Shown here piece by piece: positions 59,530-64,000 of a DNA stretch of 64,000 nucleotides. Origin of the DNA: Tachypleus tridentatus (lineage: Eukaryota > Arthropoda > Merostomata > Xiphosura > Limulidae); contig NW_027467782.1 of the NCBI RefSeq assembly GCF_004210375.1, forward strand, positions 35,701,771-35,765,770, in the 5' to 3' direction. Position 1 is the stretch's first letter; every line of letters starts with the position of its first letter. The notes under the pieces are model-generated. The model was given only the letters and a program-made list of their open reading frames with translations, did no database searches and was not told the origin of the DNA. Both the position numbers and the translations under genes were made by a program.

Positions 59530-60730
59530 TTTGCAATATATGATGTATGGTCAAAAAGTTCTAAGACTTCACTTTTATTGCACAGAACAATGTACATACA
59601 TCAGTATTATATTATATCCCGTTCAAAGTAATCCCCTCCAGCTAATACACACTTGTCCTGATGTTCCTGCCATTTTCGAAAGCCTTCAACTTTTGTGTGA
59701 CTAAGTTCTGCTTTCACACAATTGTGGATGGTTGGAATGTCATCAAATCACCTTCCTTTCAACTTAATTTTGATTTTGGGAACAGAACAAAATCACATGT
59801 GGCAAGATTGGGAGATTACAGGGGGTGTGGTATCACAGGAATGTTTCTTTCTGCCAAACGTTCTTGAACAGATACAGCACTATGTGAAGGTGCATTGTCG
59901 TGACAGAGAAACCAATAATCATTTTCCACAGCTCGCAGCAGTTTCTTCTAATTTCTTCCTTCAAGCAAATTAGGACCTTTTTATAAAATGCTTGGTTAAC
60001 TGTCTGGCCATTAGGCACGCATTCATGATGAACAATACCTTGAACATCAAAAAACACGATCAACATTGTCTTTACATTTGATCAAGACTGTCATGTTTTT
60101 TTGGAAGTGGTGATGATGGAGATTTCCACTGGGGTGACTGAAATTTCGTTTCAGGGTCATAACTGTGTACCCATGACTCAATCACCAGTAATAATGATGT
60201 TGATGAAATTTGGATCAATTTCTAGCCTTCTTTTCAGATCCTCACACACTTGTTGATGGTGAAACTTTTGGTCATCCATCAACAGCCTTGGAAAAAATTT
60301 TGCAGACACTTGACACATGCAGAGTTTTTCAGCTAAAATCACATGACATAATGCAAAGGAAATGTTCAGTTTGTCAGCAATTTCATGAATAGTTAATCTT
60401 TGATGACTTTGACTATTTTCTTTCATCTTAGCAACCATTTCATCAGTGGATGATGTCGGTGATTGCCCAGAATGGTCGTCATCTTTGACTGATTTCTGGA
60501 CATCTTGGAAGTGTTTTATCCACTGATAAACAACAGTTTTACTTAAGCAATCATAATTAAAAGCAGTTCTTAACATTTCAATGATTTCTGTTCCTACTGT
60601 ACCATTTTTCATAAAAAATTTGATGCAAACATGTTGCTTTTATTTTCTGTCCATTTATATTTCAACAGAAGCAAGAGATGCTTCTGTCTTTGAACACGGG
60701 TATAAGGTCTGGATAAGTGGTTTATCCGTG
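59530..60730 (-). mobile_element. mariner transposon, nearly full-length transposase, inactive
   Basis: From 60655 leftward the minus strand encodes a mariner transposase: MKNGTVGTEIIEMLRTAF, VVYQWIKHFQDVQKSV, the helix-turn-helix RLTIHEIADKLNIS, then HHQQVCEDLKRRLE and FINIIITGD with the first catalytic Asp. One extra base at about 60177 shifts the frame directly after ITGD, so ESWVHSYDPE continues in another frame. Further stops follow. The DNAPSH-like second site and SPNLAPCDF-like region survive only in pieces. The left end (59535, GTATGGTCAAAAAGTTCTAA) looks like the terminal repeat; the right one is not clear. About 350 residues would be usual. Confidence 0.88.
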
Positions 60731-62195
60731 AGGTAGATCACTATTTGTACTTTGTACACACCTCAGTAAAGCTTACTGCCTCTGTACTGGCACCTGTAAC
60801 AGAAGAAATCTTTTTGATCAGAACTCATATATAAGATATATCAAGTTGTTTATGAGTTATGTTTGGAATATTATTGTGTGAGTAAACATTCAAATAATAA
60901 ATAATATATATTAAAACAAGAACACTTGAGTTCATGTCCTTTTTAAGTCACACAGTTTGAAAAATTATGAGTTCTCTTACATAGTAAAAGTTGAGCTAAG
61001 ATTGTCCATTTCATTGATTCCATAAACTGTAGTGGAAAACTATTTTGTAATTTTAAAACAAATCGTCTTTTTTTTACTAGTACTTATTAGTCAAGAAAAT
61101 ATAATATCAACAAAAGTATCATATTTTGTAATTGTTATTGTATGTATGTATATATATTATCTACACTGTATGAATATTCAAACTAAATCTACATCATGGG
61201 AAAAGAAAATGGCTCCCTTTAAAGAACTATGTACATCTACTTATTGTAGTTGTTGTATATAGTTGAAATCTAGTCATTTATTTGAAAGGGATGAAAATAA
61301 GTATGTGTATCTGTATCATAGTAATAGTTCTTAGTTTAAATTTAGCTATTTATTTGAAACAGATTAAAATAAGTATGTGCATTTGTTTATCCTAGTTATG
61401 GCTTTTATTTTAAATCTAGCTATTTATTTGGAACAGGTGACATAGAGATTTGCATCTGTTTACCTTGTTTGTTGTCAGGGTGTTTTAGTTTATTGTATAT
61501 ATAAATATATATATGTATATATATATGGCTGGATTCTTTGTAGTTGGTGTCTGGGACTTGGCAACAAATTTCAATAACAAACAAACAGCATACAGTTCTC
61601 TTGTTTCAGGTAATAATGTATTAAAACAATTAAAATGTATAAACAAATGTTTTTTTCATTATTTGCTAGCACAGTTGTATCTAGAGCATTAAATACTTGT
61701 CTTCTTTTCATCAAAATCCACATAGCCTGGTCCAGTTACTTTAGAATCCAATTTACAAAACAAATTAATTCTTGTCTTCTATGTTGTTACAATATAGTTT
61801 GTGATAATTTCAAGTTAGAAATCACCAATATATGCTTTTTATGGCTAAACTCACAATCACACAGGCTAGATCTATCTGTTCAATCAAACTAACCCAAACT
61901 ACATTTTTGACACACATTTATAACCTCACAGAGGTCTTAAACATTCTTCACATTATGAGTTATTGTGATAAAATAATATTCAATCAAAACAATGAGAAAA
62001 ATTTAGAAGTTTCTAATAAAATAATGCAATAGTACAGCAAGTATAAATCACAGTCTGTGATTCATACACAGAAAAGTAATTATAAACTACTGCTACTAAA
62101 ATAACTAAATTGAACACTCTCTCTTATACTACTTAAGTAATAACACTTACATTAAACTTAAACACTTGTGTGGATATAACAATAAGCTTCTCTTT
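60731..62195. other. No gene recognised
   Basis: AT-rich sequence with a TA-rich simple repeat at 61495-61527. No ATR exon, no bounded element. Confidence 0.5.
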
Positions 62196-62199
62196 AAGA

Positions 62200-64000
62200 A
62201 ACGTGTTTACAATTATTTTTTGTACTATATACAAAGACTGTTTCCAGTTCATCCAAAAAATCTACTCATACAGTCTTGCACCAACATTTGCAGTCCTCTT
62301 GTTGGATTCAATGTGGGACCAGAAGTTCTTGGGGTACAATACCTAACTCATGATTATTGCACAGTCAGTTTTATACCTCTGGATCTTTGCAAGTGGTTGA
62401 TGATTCATTTGGATGATGAACTCCTTCCATACAGACTGTTGAAGAAGTTCCAAATGTCAGTATGGTGGCCAAACACTTCTTGAGTCACAGATCTCACTGC
62501 TCAGTGTCTTTCTGAACAGATCCCTGAGTTTCTTCAGATGGTTACATCGTACACAATGTTGGTGGTTTTTTTTGCAACATTTTTCTCATCAAGAAGTTGA
62601 ATGCTGCTGCTGAATTGATTAATCCAGATGGCATCTTTCTTGAATTGGTACCATTCATCAGGTGTCAAAAAGGCTGTCTTCTCTTTAAACTTTGCCAATA
62701 CACTTTTCTGAGATTGACCTTAGTGAAGAACTTGGGCCCATTTATTTTCACTGCAATAGCATCTGGGTTGCCCATAGGTTTGGAGCCAAATTCTGTCATA
62801 AAGTTTATTTTCTGGAAATCTGTACAGATGGTTGTGAGACATTCATGGTCTTCATGATTACCACCAGTGAACAGTAAACTTAATTCAAAGGCCCAGTTAT
62901 TCCAGCTTCTAACATTACTTTAACTTTTAGCTTAATCAGGCTTTTATTATGTAGAACATTTGGTAGGGCTTCACTTTGACTGAGTTCTTGGTCATGGTCA
63001 CAGTCTGTCTGGCTTTATCTGTCTGTGGAGACAGATGCACACTGCTACTTCTTTCTTCAATTTGTCATTAATTTCTTCATTGATGTTGACACTTTTGTAC
63101 ATGTCATCTACACCCAGTGGTCTCAGATTTTCATTTTTTTTGTGTGTGTGAAAATTACTAACCTTCAGATGAGTTTGTTGTGTCTTTAAGGAACAGAAAC
63201 CTTCTTTCTGAAATGTTAATCCTTGGACTTCTTATCATAGAAGCATTTCTGTCTGACATCGGCTGCATACAAACTTGTTTGAGTGAGTTGACAAGTCTTC
63301 TACAGTTGGTTTCTTAGGTCTAACACATATTGGTATATGTGCATCACTTCTGACTCTTCTTCTTCTGTGAACAGTTTTCACAGTATCTGCATTGGACCTC
63401 ATACTGCTCTTCCATGCAGTAACATGAATACTGAAAATCTTATATTTACATACGAGAATTATTAATAAGCAAATACTACTGCCTTGAGGTACTTGTCCTG
63501 GTCACGTGGTCTTTTCTCGAACATTTTCATCATGCTCTTTAGGACGTCATCAACTGTCTTGCAAAGAACTGCTTAGTGCTGATGAGTCTGCACACCTCTT
63601 GAATCAATTTTGAGGTAAACTAGGTCCCTCTGTCACTTGAGACTTCTTTTTAAAACCCTTCTCTGCAGAACACTTATAAGGAAGGTTTCTGCGAGTTTCT
63701 CTGTCTTTGGTAGTGCTATGGCTTCTGGGTAACGTGTTACATAGCTACTATCATCACATACATATTGCTCATGTCAGGTGTTAGTTGTCCAATCAAGTCC
63801 ATGGCAACTGTGTTGGATAGCACTCCTATAAGAGACATTTCATCTCATGGCTCTATGGCTACATTCATTCTAGGTAGAGTCCCTTTATTTTGTATGCCAT
63901 CTTCTTTATTCCTTGGTGTCATTTCACAAGTTACTTGTTGGCCAACTTCTTCATTACTTGAGTCTAGTGCTTTGTTGGTACAATGATCTGTTTAACTTCT
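62200..64000 (-). mobile_element. Ty3/gypsy LTR retrotransposon fossil, integrase and RT parts
   Basis: Read on the minus strand, integrase-core similarity lies at about 63990-63500 (words such as DLIGQLTP and VTRYPEAIALP), the integrase C-terminal region at about 63420-63230 (YQYVLDLRN), and gypsy-type reverse transcriptase at about 62900-62590 (PMGNPDAIAVKING, KTAFLTPD), trailing off near 62200. It is an old, heavily broken copy with many disruptions, and runs off the right edge of the window. LTRs are not seen. The order integrase before reverse transcriptase is notable and resembles Gmr1-like gypsy elements. Confidence 0.78.

Noticed and set aside
61180-61215. A further ATR exon (TKSTSWEKK resembles human GKSTTWSVR)
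   Set aside because: Similarity covers only the first five residues, no splice site fits, and the exon for this segment is already present at 58741.

Overview
This is AT-rich, intron-dominated animal DNA. Two tRNA-derived SINE families, a LINE whose 3' tail is a short ACC/AACC-type repeat, and many Tc1/mariner remnants all match repeats I associate with horseshoe crabs (Limulus/Tachypleus). That assignment rests on memory of repeat families, so it is moderate; 'chelicerate' is safer. I see no prokaryotic features, no rRNA or tRNA genes and no CRISPR array.

The only host gene I recognise is ATR, the DNA-damage checkpoint PI3K-like kinase, on the + strand. Twelve short exons with AG/GT borders lie between 13270 and 58800. 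They match human ATR in collinear order: about residues 122-445 from six exons in 13270-33316, then about 1369-1815 from eight exons in 40081-58800 (human numbering from memory; one N-terminal and one late exon are broken). Nothing between residues about 445 and 1369 is present. The intervening 6.8 kb is mostly mobile DNA and too short for the missing exons. The exon for residues about 1714-1795 is also not seen. After 58800 the window turns into a mariner and a Ty3/gypsy fossil with no FAT or kinase exons. One exon has two in-frame stops, one has a frameshift and one an out-of-frame deletion. The simplest reading is a decaying second copy of ATR (horseshoe crabs have old genome duplications); a chimeric assembly is the main alternative.

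Layout: 1-4.9 kb plain AT-rich DNA; 4.9-11.4 kb SINEs, LINE and Penelope-like debris; 11.9-13.0 kb an interspersed repeat; 13.3-13.9 kb first ATR exons; 15.8-20.5 kb Tc1 remnant, a 53-bp minisatellite split by a TTAA-flanked element, and a 43-bp satellite; 21.5-22.6 kb two ATR exons; 24.5-25.4 kb a Tc1 remnant with an internal 113-bp tandem expansion; 26.7-30.1 kb a 5'-truncated LINE carrying a SINE; 30.9-33.3 kb two ATR exons around a TTAA-flanked element; 33.3-39.1 kb Tc1 piece, inverted pair, minisatellite and an internally deleted LINE; 39.8-41.2 kb two fold-back elements around an ATR exon; 45.2-46.45 kb a 38-bp satellite; 46.6-50.3 kb four consecutive intact-looking ATR exons; 51.8-58.8 kb more TTAA elements and the last ATR exons; 59.5-60.7 kb mariner; 62.2-64.0 kb gypsy fossil.

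No promoter, polyadenylation signal or first exon could be assigned. The genes do not form a pathway here: the window is one broken host gene whose introns have been filled by transposons and satellites.
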